From positions 1 to 64,000 of the forward strand of contig NZ_STFF01000009.1 in NCBI RefSeq assembly GCF_004834005.1: a stretch of 64,000 nucleotides of DNA, in the 5' to 3' direction. A program made the position numbers and the translations under genes. Below the pieces are notes generated by a model. That model made no database searches and was not told the DNA's origin. It saw nothing but the letters and a program-made list of their open reading frames with translations. Source of the DNA: Niastella caeni (GTDB lineage: Bacteria > Bacteroidota > Bacteroidia > Chitinophagales > Chitinophagaceae). How positions within the stretch are numbered: the stretch's first letter is position 1; each line of letters begins with the position of its first letter. Positions 25,029 through 34,379 of the stretch are shown here, piece by piece.

Positions 25029-26314
25029 TACTTCATTTTGGCCTCAATTTCTTCTGCCTTGATGGGAATTTTTGCCATCAGGTCTTTGTTGCCGGTCTTG
25101 GTGATCCATACATTGTTCTCGATGCGAATGCCCATTTGCTCATCCTCAATATAAATACCCGGCTCAATGGTAAATACCATTCCTGGTTTAATGGGTTCGG
25201 TACGCGTACCCAGGTCATGTACATCAATACCCAGGTGATGCGAAATACCATGATATAAATACTTGCGGTAAGCGCGGTTGTCCTTGTCTTCATTCTTCAC
25301 ATCCTGCTGCTTCAGCAAGCCCAGTTTTATAAATACTTTGGTGGCCTCCGCCCCTACTTTATCGGTATAATCCAATATGCTGATGCCCGGTTTCAGAATG
25401 CTTTTCGCATAATCATGCAGGCGTAAACAACCATTGTATACTTCTCTTTGCCGCTTTGTGAATTTTCCATTCACCGGCACCGTACGCGTTAAATCGGCAC
25501 AATAACCGCCATACTCAGCGCCAAAATCCATCAATACCAGCTCGCCATCTTTGCACTCCTGGTTATTGAACACATAGTGCAGAATGCGCGCCCGGTCGCC
25601 ACTGGCAATTATGCTGCTGTAAGCCGGACCTGTTGCCCGTTGCGACAAAAACGAATGCCAGATCTCGGCCTCAATTTCATATTCCATCACGCCTGGCTTA
25701 ATAAACGTAAGTAGTCGCTCAAACGTCTTATGCGTAATATCTATTGCCTGTTGCATTACTACTATTTCCTTCGGCGACTTGATGGCCCGCAGGTCTTTCA
25801 TAATTCGGGCGCTGCGTTTATACTGGTGCAATGGATACCGCTTCCTCATAGTTTCCGCAAAACGGTAATCCCGTACGGGTATCCAGCCCGACTTGCGGTC
25901 GTTTTCATTGGTGTTCAGGTAAATGGTATCGGCCGCATGTATCCAGCCCTGTAAGACCGCATCCAGGCTGTCGAGCCAGATCACTGTTGAGATCCCCGAG
26001 ATCTTCTTGGCTTCCTCTGCACGCAATCTTTTTCCATCCCATTTCTCTTTTAATTCATTAGGGCGAACCAAGACCAGCACTTCACGATACTTCGGATCAG
26101 GATTACCGGGGAACAGGATAACCATGGTGTCTTCCTGGTCAATGCCACAAAGCCAGTACAGGTCAGAGTTTTGCTTGAACCGGTGCGTGGCATCGCCATT
26201 AGCAGGCAGTTCATCATTACTGTTAAAGATGGCAATGGCATTTTTATCCATCCGGGTTATAAAGCTTTTCCGGTTCTGTATAAAAATGGCAGAATCGAGC
26301 GGCAGATACTTCAT
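25028..26314 (-). CDS. pepP: Xaa-Pro aminopeptidase (aminopeptidase P family)
   Basis: This M24 metallopeptidase removes an N-terminal residue that precedes proline. The protein of 428 residues has the N-terminal creatinase-like domain (about 1-170, with LYWLCGIDQEDTMVILFPG) and the pita-bread catalytic domain. The five dinuclear metal ligands are visible: Asp in LMDFGAEYGGYCADLTRTV (two Asp), His in HGISHHLGIDVHD, Glu in TIEPGIYIE and Glu in GIRIENNVWIT. No signal peptide is present, so it should be cytoplasmic. The length and motif order are normal. It is downstream of a repeat-rich gap and apparently monocistronic. Confidence 0.93.
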   Translation of the reverse strand: MKYLPLDSAIFIQNRKSFITRMDKNAIAIFNSNDELPANGDATHRFKQNSDLYWLCGIDQEDTMVILFPGNPDPKYREVLVLVRPNELKEKWDGKRLRAEEAKKISGISTVIWLDSLDAVLQGWIHAADTIYLNTNENDRKSGWIPVRDYRFAETMRKRYPLHQYKRSARIMKDLRAIKSPKEIVVMQQAIDITHKTFERLLTFIKPGVMEYEIEAEIWHSFLSQRATGPAYSSIIASGDRARILHYVFNNQECKDGELVLMDFGAEYGGYCADLTRTVPVNGKFTKRQREVYNGCLRLHDYAKSILKPGISILDYTDKVGAEATKVFIKLGLLKQQDVKNEDKDNRAYRKYLYHGISHHLGIDVHDLGTRTEPIKPGMVFTIEPGIYIEDEQMGIRIENNVWITKTGNKDLMAKIPIKAEEIEAKMK

Positions 26315-26389
26315 GTAGTTTGTGTTTTATGTACCCTATGTTTTTAAAAAAGAGCGGTAAAAATAAATAAAAGGGTGAAACGGATGTCA

Positions 26390-26545
26390 CCCGGTTACCA
26401 GTTACCGGTTGCCGGTTCCCCTGGTCTTAAATTTCAGCATTTCTGCCAACAGGTAAGCCGTTCTTGTTTTTCATCCTGATAACCGGTGCCTGGCACCCAT
26501 GGCACGGTAAAACATGCAACCCGGTAACCAAAAACTGATGGCCGG
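26390..26545. repeat. Intergenic GTTACCGG-family element
   Basis: ACCCGGTTACCAGTTACCGG followed by TTGCCGGTTCC begins the element. CAACCCGGTAACC and GGCCGGCAAC words end it. The rest of the 459-base gap (26315-26773) holds an AT-rich promoter region and no gene. Confidence 0.55.
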
Positions 26546-26717
26546 CAACTATTTCTCCCCTTTAGGGGCCGGGGGTAAAAAAAAAGGTTTTCGTACCCAT
26601 TCAGTAAAACCGGCCGGCCGATCAATGCGGTTTTGAACTAACAGATGTTAGCTATATAATTTACAACAAACCGCCCATTAAATTAGATTATATTCAAAAA
26701 TGGGCCAAATATGACCA

Positions 26718-26748
26718 TTGGAGTGGATAAATTTTAATAATACCTTTG
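26718..26748 (+). promoter_or_regulatory. Promoter of pckA
   Basis: TACCTTTG (26741-26748) matches the Bacteroidota -7 consensus TAnnTTTG exactly. TTGG (26718-26721) is 19 bases upstream in the -33 position. The implied leader is about 20 bases. Confidence 0.6.
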
Positions 26749-26773
26749 AATCACAAAACAAACAAACGCTTGT

Positions 26774-28378
26774 ATGTCATTATCAACTATTGCAATCCCA
26801 ACGAAAGGACTTGAGGAGCTGGGGCTTCACTCAACCAACGCATTGCATTACCAGTTATCTGCTGAAGAACTGGTGCAAGACACCTTACGGTTAAACCAGG
26901 GCGAACTGAACAACACCGGGGCATTAGTAGTTAAAACAGGAGAATTCACCGGTCGTAGTCCGAAAGACAAGTTCATTGTAAAGGATGAGATCACCGCCGA
27001 CTCCGTACACTGGAATGAATTTAATATCCCACTGGATGAAAAATATTTTCACTGCATTCGAAAACAAATTCTTGATTACCTGAATGCACAACCTGAGGTA
27101 TGGGTGCGCGACTCCTATGCCTGTGCTGAACCCACCTATCGGTTGAACATCCGGGTAATAAACGATAACCCCTGGAGCAACCTGTTTGCCAATAACATGT
27201 TCCTGCGTCCTGATGAAGAAGAGCTGGAGCACTTCACCCCCGACTGGCATATACTGGCAGCGCCCGGTTTAAAACTGGATGCTAAAGAATGCGGCGTTCG
27301 CCAGCACAATGCAGCAGTGATCAGTTTTAAACACCGCACCATTTTAATTGCCGGCAGCGGTTATACCGGCGAGATCAAGAAAGGTATTTTTTCTATCCTG
27401 AATTATATTTTACCACACGACAACGGTGTTTTGAGCATGCACTGCTCTGCCAACCTGGGTAAAGATGGCGATACGGCCCTGTTCTTTGGCTTGAGCGGAA
27501 CCGGTAAAACCACCCTGAGCGCCGACCCCGAACGTAAATTGATTGGTGATGACGAGCACGGCTGGAACGACCACAGCGTATTTAATTTTGAAGGCGGTTG
27601 CTATGCCAAGTGTATTGACCTGAGCGCCGAAAAAGAACCGGCTATTTATGGCGCCATTCATGGTGGTGCGCTGGTAGAGAACACCACTTTCCACCCCGGC
27701 ACCAGCGTTATTGATTTTTCTAACAAAACAATTACTGAAAATACACGGGTTTCGTATCCGTTAAATTATATCTGTAATGCGGTTGAACCGTCAATAGGCG
27801 GTATACCCGAAAATATTTTCTTCCTCACCTGTGACGCATACGGCGTTTTACCTCCCGTATCAAAACTGACGCCGGAACAGGCCATGTACCAGTTCATTTC
27901 TGGTTACACAGCAAAAGTAGCGGGAACGGAAGCCGGCGTTACTGAACCCAAATCAACATTCAGTGCCTGCTTTGGCGCTCCCTTTTTACCCCTTCACCCC
28001 GGCCATTACGCAGGTATGCTGGGCGAGAAGCTGAAAAAGCATAACGTAAAAGTATGGCTTATCAACACCGGCTGGACCGGCGGCGCCTATGGAACGGGTA
28101 ACCGGATGAAACTGGCGTATACCCGCGCTATGATCAGCGCAGCCCTGTCTTGTGAATTAGATCAGGTGGGATATGAATATCATCCGGTATTCGGTATGGC
28201 TGTACCAACCAGTTGTGCCGGTGTACCCGCGAATATCTTAAACCCGCGGAATACCTGGGCCGATACAGCGGCTTACGACAAAGCTGCCGAAAACCTGGCT
28301 AAGCAGTTCATAACCAATTTTGAGAAGTATGCATCGGGTGTTACGCCGGAAGTACTGGCAGCGGCCCCCAAAATATAG
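26774..28378 (+). CDS. pckA: Phosphoenolpyruvate carboxykinase (ATP)
   Basis: The enzyme interconverts oxaloacetate plus ATP and phosphoenolpyruvate plus CO2. This is the first step of gluconeogenesis, or the reverse carboxylating step in succinate-forming Bacteroidota. The 534-residue protein has the ATP-type kinase loop FGLSGTGKTTLSADP (about 239-253), the metal-binding EFTGRSPKDKF near residue 58, IGDDEHGW, and the C-terminal NTGWTGGAYGTGNRM. The length is normal for the ATP-dependent class. It has its own promoter and a strong terminator, so it is monocistronic. Citrate synthase is about 14 kb away on the other strand. Confidence 0.97.
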   Translation: MSLSTIAIPTKGLEELGLHSTNALHYQLSAEELVQDTLRLNQGELNNTGALVVKTGEFTGRSPKDKFIVKDEITADSVHWNEFNIPLDEKYFHCIRKQILDYLNAQPEVWVRDSYACAEPTYRLNIRVINDNPWSNLFANNMFLRPDEEELEHFTPDWHILAAPGLKLDAKECGVRQHNAAVISFKHRTILIAGSGYTGEIKKGIFSILNYILPHDNGVLSMHCSANLGKDGDTALFFGLSGTGKTTLSADPERKLIGDDEHGWNDHSVFNFEGGCYAKCIDLSAEKEPAIYGAIHGGALVENTTFHPGTSVIDFSNKTITENTRVSYPLNYICNAVEPSIGGIPENIFFLTCDAYGVLPPVSKLTPEQAMYQFISGYTAKVAGTEAGVTEPKSTFSACFGAPFLPLHPGHYAGMLGEKLKKHNVKVWLINTGWTGGAYGTGNRMKLAYTRAMISAALSCELDQVGYEYHPVFGMAVPTSCAGVPANILNPRNTWADTAAYDKAAENLAKQFITNFEKYASGVTPEVLAAAPKI

Positions 28379-28471
28379 TTCGTCGTTTTTGTTTTAGTTT
28401 CAGATATTTTAATGATATTAGTTTGCTTTTTTAACAAAAAGCATTCGGTCTCAACGATTACTTTGCCATAG

Positions 28472-28504
28472 AAAAGGTTGTCTCATAAAATGGGACAACC
28501 TTTT
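28472..28504 (+). terminator. Terminator of pckA
   Basis: AAAAGGTTGTC pairs with GACAACCTTTT around a short AT-rich loop and is followed by TTTTATCG. It lies 94 bases after the pckA stop. Confidence 0.85.
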
Positions 28505-28632
28505 ATCGTTTATGTAGTACCCCTGATTTTCATAAATTTTTAGGAAAATGTTTACGCAACTTTGCATTAAGTTGCTGCTGTGAAAAAGCCCTTCCTCCCG
28601 GTGATTGCATAACCCTGGCGGGGAAACCAATT

Positions 28633-29169
28633 ATGATCAAAGCCGTTATTTCATTATTACTTTTGTGTGTTCCCGTTATACAAACGAACAATCTCATTCC
28701 CTGGAGTGCGTCCCGAAAACTTACCTGGAGCGACTTTAAGGGAAATCCTGATCCGCACTCGACCAACGCTGCGCTTACCAGCAGTAATATCAATATTGAA
28801 TTTGGCTACGACGACAAAGGTTTTCAATATTCCATCAAATGCAGCTTCGACCCAAACAGGTCGTGGGTACGAATAAAGAATAACGACGTACTGGCCCATG
28901 AACAAGGCCATTTTGATATTGCAGAAATATTTGCCCGCAGGTTGAATAAGCTTATGAAAGCGTACCGCTTCAATGCCAAAACAGCCGGCACCGATGTAAA
29001 CAAGCTGTATGAAGGCACCATGAAACAACACCGGGAAGCCCAAACACAATATGACCAGGAAACCGACTATTCCCGCAACAAAACAAAACAGGAAGAATGG
29101 TTGAAAAAGATCACGGGTGACCTAAATTCCCTGGAAGGGTTTGCCCAATACCAGAATAATAATAATTAA
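28633..29169 (+). CDS. DUF922 protein, putative zinc protease
   Basis: The 178-residue protein has an N-terminal signal (MIKAVISLLLLCVPVI) and the DUF922 pattern: LIPWSASRKLTWSDFKGNPD near the start and the metal-binding HEQGHFDIAEIFARRL (about residues 91-106). HExxH suggests a small zinc peptidase of the periplasm or cell surface. Related proteins are widespread in Bacteroidota and have not been characterised as far as I know. It ends nine bases before the convergent sulfatase-like gene. Confidence 0.82.
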   Translation: MIKAVISLLLLCVPVIQTNNLIPWSASRKLTWSDFKGNPDPHSTNAALTSSNINIEFGYDDKGFQYSIKCSFDPNRSWVRIKNNDVLAHEQGHFDIAEIFARRLNKLMKAYRFNAKTAGTDVNKLYEGTMKQHREAQTQYDQETDYSRNKTKQEEWLKKITGDLNSLEGFAQYQNNNN

Positions 29170-29178
29170 GGACTTTCA

Positions 29179-30654
29179 TTAATAACAAGTGGAATCTTTC
29201 TTCAAAGGTATTTGCTGACCAAACAACGTATTAAACAACAGCGGAAACTGGTTCACATTGCTTACACTGTCGTACCACAAATGGTAATCGCGGTTGGGAA
29301 GGTATACCGCATTAAAATTAATGAATCGAAAATCTTTACCAGTGCTGTTCGCGTCGCGATAGCCATGGTCGCTCATCACCATGATAACCGCCCTGCCCTT
29401 CGTAGCTGACTGCAATTGTTCAACAAACCGCATGATCCGCTTATTCACATACACAAGGTACTGCAGGTATAATTTGTCTGTTCCCAAAATTCGTTTTCCA
29501 TCTACTGCCCTGTATGTATCCTGCACTTTACCGGTACTGTCATATAAAAAGGGTTTATGAGGCATCAGTAAATGCAGGTAGGTGAAAGCAGGGGATTTTT
29601 TTCCGGCCGATGCCAGCACCGACTTCATCTGATTCTCGTGGGAGGCCGCTACCTTTTTGTTTAACCAGCCCGACAGTATACCTACGTTTAAATTATCCTG
29701 CGGTTCGCCGAAGATGATCCTCCTGCTAAGCCGGGTATACAACATACCACGCGTAATTAATTCAATGTCGTGCGGCTCTATTGAAAATGGGCTACTGGCG
29801 TCAATGCCGGCAAAGTCAAAAGGAGAATAGTTATAAATGGAATAATTGAATTTTTTAAAATATTCACTAACTGCACTATGATTGATCAATGCGGCCAGGT
29901 TGGTATAGGTAAATCCATTATTGCGGCCAACAATCGTGGAATCATGATAGCGCATGTTTAACAGCGACGACATGGAAAACACCGTGAACGCATAATTGCT
30001 TTTTGGCTGTGCACACACATAAAAACCCTGCTGCTTTAAAAATGATTCAAATGTTGCATTGTTGTAATGGTAGTATTCCTGCAAAGCGGCAGTTCCCATA
30101 TACTCATCCAGAAGTATTAAATATACATCTGGCCGGGCTACTGTATCTGCAATAGGAGTAAGGGGTCCAATAGCTACCAGAGGTTTTTTATTTTTTGTTG
30201 TAGCAGTTCGCCACAGAACGGTAACGGCATCAAACAAAGTGAGCGTAACAAATAATAAACTCAGAAAAGAGGTTAACCTCACAGGCTTTCTTTTCAAAAA
30301 GAACAACCCGGCAAAGGTCACCAGGCAGATGAAGGCAAGCACCGGTATCAGGGTGCGGAACAATGACCAGTAAAAAAGTGACGGCTTTGCAGCAAGCCCA
30401 TCCTGAAAGGCGCCGAAAAAAAGGTAACAAAAGAACAGCACCGTTACAAACAATGCCGCTTTGTGTGCATCCCGGTACAATTTGCGGCATATAAAGAACA
30501 GCACCCAGGCCACTGCGCTCAATTGTACGATCAGCAGTGCCAGGGATGATATTTTTATTAAGCCGAAGAATTCATTATATCCGTGCAGTACAAAAAACAG
30601 GATCAGCCACTGGAAATAATAAGGCGCTTTCAGGAATTGTTGGATCTTTTGCAT
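29179..30654 (-). CDS. Membrane sulfatase-like (alkaline phosphatase superfamily) protein
   Basis: The 491-residue protein has four or five membrane spans (about 1-150) followed by an extracytoplasmic sulfatase-like domain, the same plan as LtaS, EptA and related phospho-transferases. YLILLDEYMGTA (about 180) replaces the usual DN or DS metal site, SNYAFTVFSMSSLLN holds the likely Thr/Ser nucleophile, and MVMSDHGYRD carries the C-terminal metal-binding DH. It probably modifies an envelope glycolipid or polysaccharide with a phosphate- or sulfate-linked group. The donor and acceptor cannot be read from sequence. The deoxynucleoside kinase gene lies eight bases upstream on the same strand. Confidence 0.8.
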   Translation of the reverse strand: MQKIQQFLKAPYYFQWLILFFVLHGYNEFFGLIKISSLALLIVQLSAVAWVLFFICRKLYRDAHKAALFVTVLFFCYLFFGAFQDGLAAKPSLFYWSLFRTLIPVLAFICLVTFAGLFFLKRKPVRLTSFLSLLFVTLTLFDAVTVLWRTATTKNKKPLVAIGPLTPIADTVARPDVYLILLDEYMGTAALQEYYHYNNATFESFLKQQGFYVCAQPKSNYAFTVFSMSSLLNMRYHDSTIVGRNNGFTYTNLAALINHSAVSEYFKKFNYSIYNYSPFDFAGIDASSPFSIEPHDIELITRGMLYTRLSRRIIFGEPQDNLNVGILSGWLNKKVAASHENQMKSVLASAGKKSPAFTYLHLLMPHKPFLYDSTGKVQDTYRAVDGKRILGTDKLYLQYLVYVNKRIMRFVEQLQSATKGRAVIMVMSDHGYRDANSTGKDFRFINFNAVYLPNRDYHLWYDSVSNVNQFPLLFNTLFGQQIPLKKDSTCY

Positions 30655-30662
30655 ACAAGCTA

Positions 30663-31298
30663 TCAGAACAAACCGTATAACTGGGAATCGATCTTGCGAA
30701 TGATATCACCGAGGTGTTCATCATTTTCGGGGAACTTATTCTTATCAATATCTATCACCAGCAGCGGGCCTTCTTTATAGCCATCGATCCATTTATTGTA
30801 GAAGTCGTTAAGGCGTTTCAGGTAATCGAGCCGGATGTTCTCTTCGTATTCGCGGCCGCGCTTTTGGATTTGTGCTACCAGGGTGGGCACCGATGCTTTC
30901 AGGTAGATGAGCATATCGGGGGGCTGCACCATTGTTTTCAATGTTTCAAAAAACATGAAATAATTATCAAAATCACGCTTGCTCATTAACCCCATTTCGT
31001 GCAGGTTAGGCGCAAAGATGTACGCATCTTCGTAAATGGTGCGGTCCTGAACGATCGTTTCGGTACCGCGATGAATATCGTTCAACTGCCTGAGCCGGCT
31101 GTTGAGGAAATAGATCTGCAGGTTAAAACTCCAGCGAGGCATATCCTCATAAAAGTCGAACAGGTAGGGGTTATGGTCTACATCTTCAAACTGGGGTATC
31201 CAGCGATAATGTTTACTGAGTAGTTCAGTGAGCGTAGTTTTGCCCGCGCCGATATTACCCGCCACAGCAATGTGCTTCGGTTTTTTAGTTTTTGCCAT
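30663..31298 (-). CDS. Deoxynucleoside kinase
   Basis: The enzyme phosphorylates deoxynucleosides (deoxyadenosine or deoxyguanosine in related bacterial enzymes) for nucleotide salvage. The 211-residue protein has the P-loop GNIGAGKTTL (about 14-23), the substrate-binding QIYFLNSRLRQL, the DRT/ERS-type motif VQDRTIYEDAYIF, and the arginine-rich lid KRGREYEENIRLDYLKRL. Length and order match the dGK/dAK family. It is followed after eight bases by the sulfatase-like gene. The start at 31298 follows a 115-base gap from trpS. Confidence 0.92.
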   Translation of the reverse strand: MAKTKKPKHIAVAGNIGAGKTTLTELLSKHYRWIPQFEDVDHNPYLFDFYEDMPRWSFNLQIYFLNSRLRQLNDIHRGTETIVQDRTIYEDAYIFAPNLHEMGLMSKRDFDNYFMFFETLKTMVQPPDMLIYLKASVPTLVAQIQKRGREYEENIRLDYLKRLNDFYNKWIDGYKEGPLLVIDIDKNKFPENDEHLGDIIRKIDSQLYGLF

Positions 31299-31413
31299 TG
31301 TAGAGAGTTCTATTACCTATTTGCTATATCCCGTTTTGCCCCGATCCTTACGAGACAATCAAAAATTTAAGATATTAATTCTTTCCGGTTTTAAACTGCC
31401 TGAACGCTGTTTT

Positions 31414-32421
31414 TTAATAATAATTCAAGCCAACGGCCTCGCGTACCACTTTCATGGTAGCCTGAGCGCTGGCCCGGGCTTTTTCGGCGCCCTGGATCAT
31501 TACTTTTTTAAGGTAACCGGTATCCTGCTGAATAGCTTCTGCTTTATCGCGGATGGGAGCGATAAATTGTACCATGTCTTCGGCCAATTGTTTTTTCATA
31601 TCACCATACCTGATGGTACATGCGTTGTAGTTTTCTTCAAACTTCTGAACAACATCTGGCGCGCTTACCAGCTTCATCAGCAAAAACAGGTTCTCAATGT
31701 AATCGGGTTTGGGGGAGTTGGGTTCCTTGGGACCGCTATCGGTAGTGGCCTTCATTACTTTTTTACGTATAAGGTCATCGGGGTCGCTGAGGTACAGGGT
31801 CGCGTATTGGTTCTCACTCTTGCTCATTTTACCGGCGCCATCAAGGCTGGGCACTTTTACCAGTTCACTGCCAAAATTAAATGCAACCGGTTCGGGGAAC
31901 ACTTCACCATAACGATGGTTAAAGCGGCCTGCAATATTCCTGGCCATTTCCAGGTGCTGCTCCTGGTCTTTACCTACGGGTACCAGGTGAGCGCGGTGAA
32001 GAAGAATATCAGCGGCTTGTAATACCGGGTAGGTAAGCAAACCAGCATTAACGTTCTGCGGTTGCAGGCGAACTTTATCTTTAAAGGTAGGCGTCTTTTC
32101 CAGCTCACCAACCATCGACATCATGCCCAGCAACAGGTACAGTTCAGACGTTTCATAAACATGGCTCTGGCAATACAGGGCGCTTTTATCGGGGTCGAGA
32201 CCGCAGGCCAGGTGCTCGGCAAGTACCCGGTGCACGTTATTCTTTAATTCTTTCGTATCGGGATGGGTGGTCAATGAATGCAGGTCGGCCAGCATAAAAA
32301 AGCAGGGGTATTCATTCTGCATACGCACAAAATTGCGCAAGGCCCCAAAATAGTTACCCAGGTGTAAAAATCCGGTGGGGCGAATGCCGCCCATGACAAT
32401 CTCTTTCTTAACACTTTGCAT
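31414..32421 (-). CDS. trpS: Tryptophanyl-tRNA synthetase
   Basis: This class I aminoacyl-tRNA synthetase charges tRNA-Trp. The 335-residue protein has the HIGH-type motif FLHLGNYFGA (about 18-27) and the KMSKS loop GAGKMSKSENQ (about 200). DKSALYCQSHV and YPVLQAADILLH are conserved substrate-pocket regions. The length is typical of bacterial TrpRS. The gene is divergent from gatC across 169 bases that contain short repeats, so the two translation genes probably have separate promoters. Confidence 0.97.
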   Translation of the reverse strand: MQSVKKEIVMGGIRPTGFLHLGNYFGALRNFVRMQNEYPCFFMLADLHSLTTHPDTKELKNNVHRVLAEHLACGLDPDKSALYCQSHVYETSELYLLLGMMSMVGELEKTPTFKDKVRLQPQNVNAGLLTYPVLQAADILLHRAHLVPVGKDQEQHLEMARNIAGRFNHRYGEVFPEPVAFNFGSELVKVPSLDGAGKMSKSENQYATLYLSDPDDLIRKKVMKATTDSGPKEPNSPKPDYIENLFLLMKLVSAPDVVQKFEENYNACTIRYGDMKKQLAEDMVQFIAPIRDKAEAIQQDTGYLKKVMIQGAEKARASAQATMKVVREAVGLNYY

Positions 32422-32445
32422 AAGGAGGGCGAAGATAAGAAGAGT

Positions 32446-32580
32446 TTCCGGTTTCCAGTTTCCGGGTGCCGGGTTCCAACCTCGCTATATTCCGGCCAAC
32501 CTGACCATTCACCTTTTTCCTTTGACCATTGACCATCAATTAGCACATTTGCACATTAGCATATTGGCATATTGACCTAT
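32446..32580. repeat. Compound intergenic repeat between trpS and gatC
   Basis: Three word families sit in a row: GTTTCCGGTTTCCAGTTTCC with GGGTGCCGGG (palindromic family), GACCATTCACC and TTTGACCATTGACCATC (CCATTCACC family), and TTAGCACATTTGCACATTAGC (GCAAAT family). Confidence 0.5.
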
Positions 32581-32590
32581 TTTTGTTTAC

Positions 32591-32887
32591 ATGGAAGTAA
32601 ATGACGCATTGGTACAGAACCTGGCTAACCTGGCCCGCCTGCAGTTCAACGATCAGGAAAAAGAAATAATTAAGCAAGACCTGCAACGAATGATTCATTT
32701 TGTCGACAAACTGAATGAATTGAATACGGAGGGGGTGGAACCGCTTTTACATATGACAGATGCCATCAATGTGTTGCGTGAAGATGAGGTAAAAGGCTCC
32801 ATTTCCCGGGAGGAAGCACTGAAAAACGCGCCCGATTCAGACGGAACGTTCTTTAAAGTGCCCAAGGTTATTAAAAAACAGGAGTAG
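32591..32887 (+). CDS. gatC: Asp/Glu-tRNA amidotransferase subunit C
   Basis: GatC is the small subunit of GatCAB, which converts misacylated Glu-tRNA-Gln or Asp-tRNA-Asn to the amide. The 98-residue protein has VQNLANLARLQFNDQEKE, the central MIHFVDKLNELNTEGVEPL, and the C-terminal LREDEVKGSISREEAL and FFKVPKV that wrap around GatA. gatA and gatB are elsewhere, as is common. The ABC ATPase gene follows after 20 bases. Confidence 0.95.
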   Translation: MEVNDALVQNLANLARLQFNDQEKEIIKQDLQRMIHFVDKLNELNTEGVEPLLHMTDAINVLREDEVKGSISREEALKNAPDSDGTFFKVPKVIKKQE

Positions 32888-32907
32888 ACCGGCTTTAAAC
32901 TTTTTCT

Positions 32908-33612
32908 ATGAATTCGATCATCCATCTCGAAGGGATTCGCAAGAGCTACTTTATGGGCAAACAGGAATTGCAGGTGCTGAAAGGCATTGACCTGGATATC
33001 CATACTAATGAATATGTAGCCCTCATGGGCCCCTCCGGTTCTGGCAAAAGTACCCTGATGAACATCCTCGGCTGCCTCGACTCTCCTTCTGCCGGCCGGT
33101 ATGTATTAAACGGACAGGATGTAAGTAAAATGCCCGACGATAACCTGGCCGACGTACGGAATAAAGAGATTGGTTTTGTGTTTCAGCAATTCAACCTGCT
33201 GCCCCGGCTTACAGCCCTGGAAAATGTTGCCCTGCCGCTGGTTTATGCAGGGGTTTCGCGAAAACAACGTACCGAAATGGCGATGGATGTGATACAAAAA
33301 GTAGGGCTGGAAGACAGAAGCCATCACAAACCAAATGAACTATCAGGCGGTCAGTGCCAACGGGTGGCCATTGCCCGGGCCCTGGTTAATAACCCTTCCC
33401 TCATTTTGGCGGATGAACCTACCGGAAACCTGGATACCAAAACTTCCAAAGAGATCATGGACATCTTCAGCCAGATACAGGCGGCCGGTAATACCGTAGT
33501 GCTGGTTACCCACGAAGAAGATATTGCCCATTATGCCAAACGGATCGTTCGCCTCCGCGACGGCCTGATAGAAAGCGATAAATTAAAAGAAGAGTTGGTA
33601 GGTGCGGGTTAA
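32908..33612 (+). CDS. ABC transporter ATPase, MacB/LolD type
   Basis: This 234-residue nucleotide-binding subunit belongs to the MacB/LolD/FtsE group, which drives extraction of lipoproteins, peptides or small molecules. Walker A is GPSGSGKST (about 42-50), the Q-loop region is FQQFNLLPRLTALENVALPL, the signature is LSGGQCQRVAIARAL, Walker B is LILADEPTGNLD, and the H-loop is VTHEED. The permease partner is not adjacent. It follows gatC by 20 bases and may be co-transcribed by proximity only. A second protein of the same class is encoded at 37147-37797. Confidence 0.92.
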   Translation: MNSIIHLEGIRKSYFMGKQELQVLKGIDLDIHTNEYVALMGPSGSGKSTLMNILGCLDSPSAGRYVLNGQDVSKMPDDNLADVRNKEIGFVFQQFNLLPRLTALENVALPLVYAGVSRKQRTEMAMDVIQKVGLEDRSHHKPNELSGGQCQRVAIARALVNNPSLILADEPTGNLDTKTSKEIMDIFSQIQAAGNTVVLVTHEEDIAHYAKRIVRLRDGLIESDKLKEELVGAG

Positions 33613-33702
33613 GGGAAATGAAAAAGTGGCAGGCGTTCCGGATTCTGTAATTTGCTTTTGGCTTGCGGCTTGAAGCTTGCAGCTCATTCACCATTCACCA
33701 TC

Positions 33703-34263
33703 ATGGCACAAAAGATATATACCAAGACCGGCGATAAAGGTTCTACTTCATTAATTGGCGGAACTAAAGTTCCCAAATCGCACCTGCGTATTGAAGCATA
33801 CGGAACCGTTGATGAATTAAGCTCATGGATCGGCTTATGCAAAGACCTGCTCACCGATGAGGCCAGCAGAACGATCCTGCAGGAAGTGCAGGACCGGTTG
33901 TTTACCATGAATGCTTCACTGGCCTGCGATCCGGTTAAAGAACCAAAAATGCGTATTCCCGACCTGCGGGATGAAGACATTACCCTGCTTGAAAAGGAAA
34001 TGGACCGCATGAACGAGGTCATTCCACCCATGAAGAGTTTTATATTACCGGGAGGGCATCCTACTTTGTCACAATTACACATAACCCGTTGCGTTTGCCG
34101 CCGTGCAGAACGATGCTGTGTACGCCTTGAACAGGAAAGCCATGAAGTCGAAGGCATTATTCTGAAATACCTGAACCGCCTCAGCGATTATTTATTTGTG
34201 CTGGCCCGCTATGCCGGACATCTTATGCATGTGGAAGAAATTCCGTGGAAACCGAGGGTTTAA
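33703..34263 (+). CDS. Cob(I)alamin adenosyltransferase, PduO type
   Basis: The enzyme attaches the 5'-deoxyadenosyl group to cob(I)alamin to make coenzyme B12. The 186-residue protein starts at the ATG at 33703 (MAQKIYTKTGDKGSTSLIGG), which carries the family's ATP-binding TKTGDKG and GG motif. An in-frame ATG at 33652 lies in a repeat. Other marks are RIEAYGTVDELSSWIGL, FILPGGHPTLSQLHITR and CVCRRAERC with the conserved Arg residues, then YLNRLSDYLFVLARYAG. No cobalamin synthesis genes are nearby, so it probably serves imported B12. This fits the two cobalamin riboswitches about 20 kb downstream. Confidence 0.95.
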   Translation: MAQKIYTKTGDKGSTSLIGGTKVPKSHLRIEAYGTVDELSSWIGLCKDLLTDEASRTILQEVQDRLFTMNASLACDPVKEPKMRIPDLRDEDITLLEKEMDRMNEVIPPMKSFILPGGHPTLSQLHITRCVCRRAERCCVRLEQESHEVEGIILKYLNRLSDYLFVLARYAGHLMHVEEIPWKPRV

Positions 34264-34281
34264 TTAGCAAATTTGAAAATT

Positions 34282-34320
34282 AGCAAATCCCGACTAAAGT
34301 AGGGACAAGTTGTGCAAATG
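34282..34320. repeat. CCCGAC hairpin repeat with GCAAAT arms
   Basis: AGCAAATCCCGAC, then TAAAGTAGGGACAAGTTGTG and CAAATG. The copy at 46867-46905 shares the same right arm, GGGACAAGTTGTG. Upstream ATTAGCAAATTTG words belong to the GCAAAT family, and downstream (34336-34380) are CGTTGCCTT words. Confidence 0.55.
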
Positions 34321-34379
34321 ATAGCTGGGCAGGCGTGTATCCCTCGTTGCCTTGTTTCCTCGTTGCCTTTTTGCCTTCT

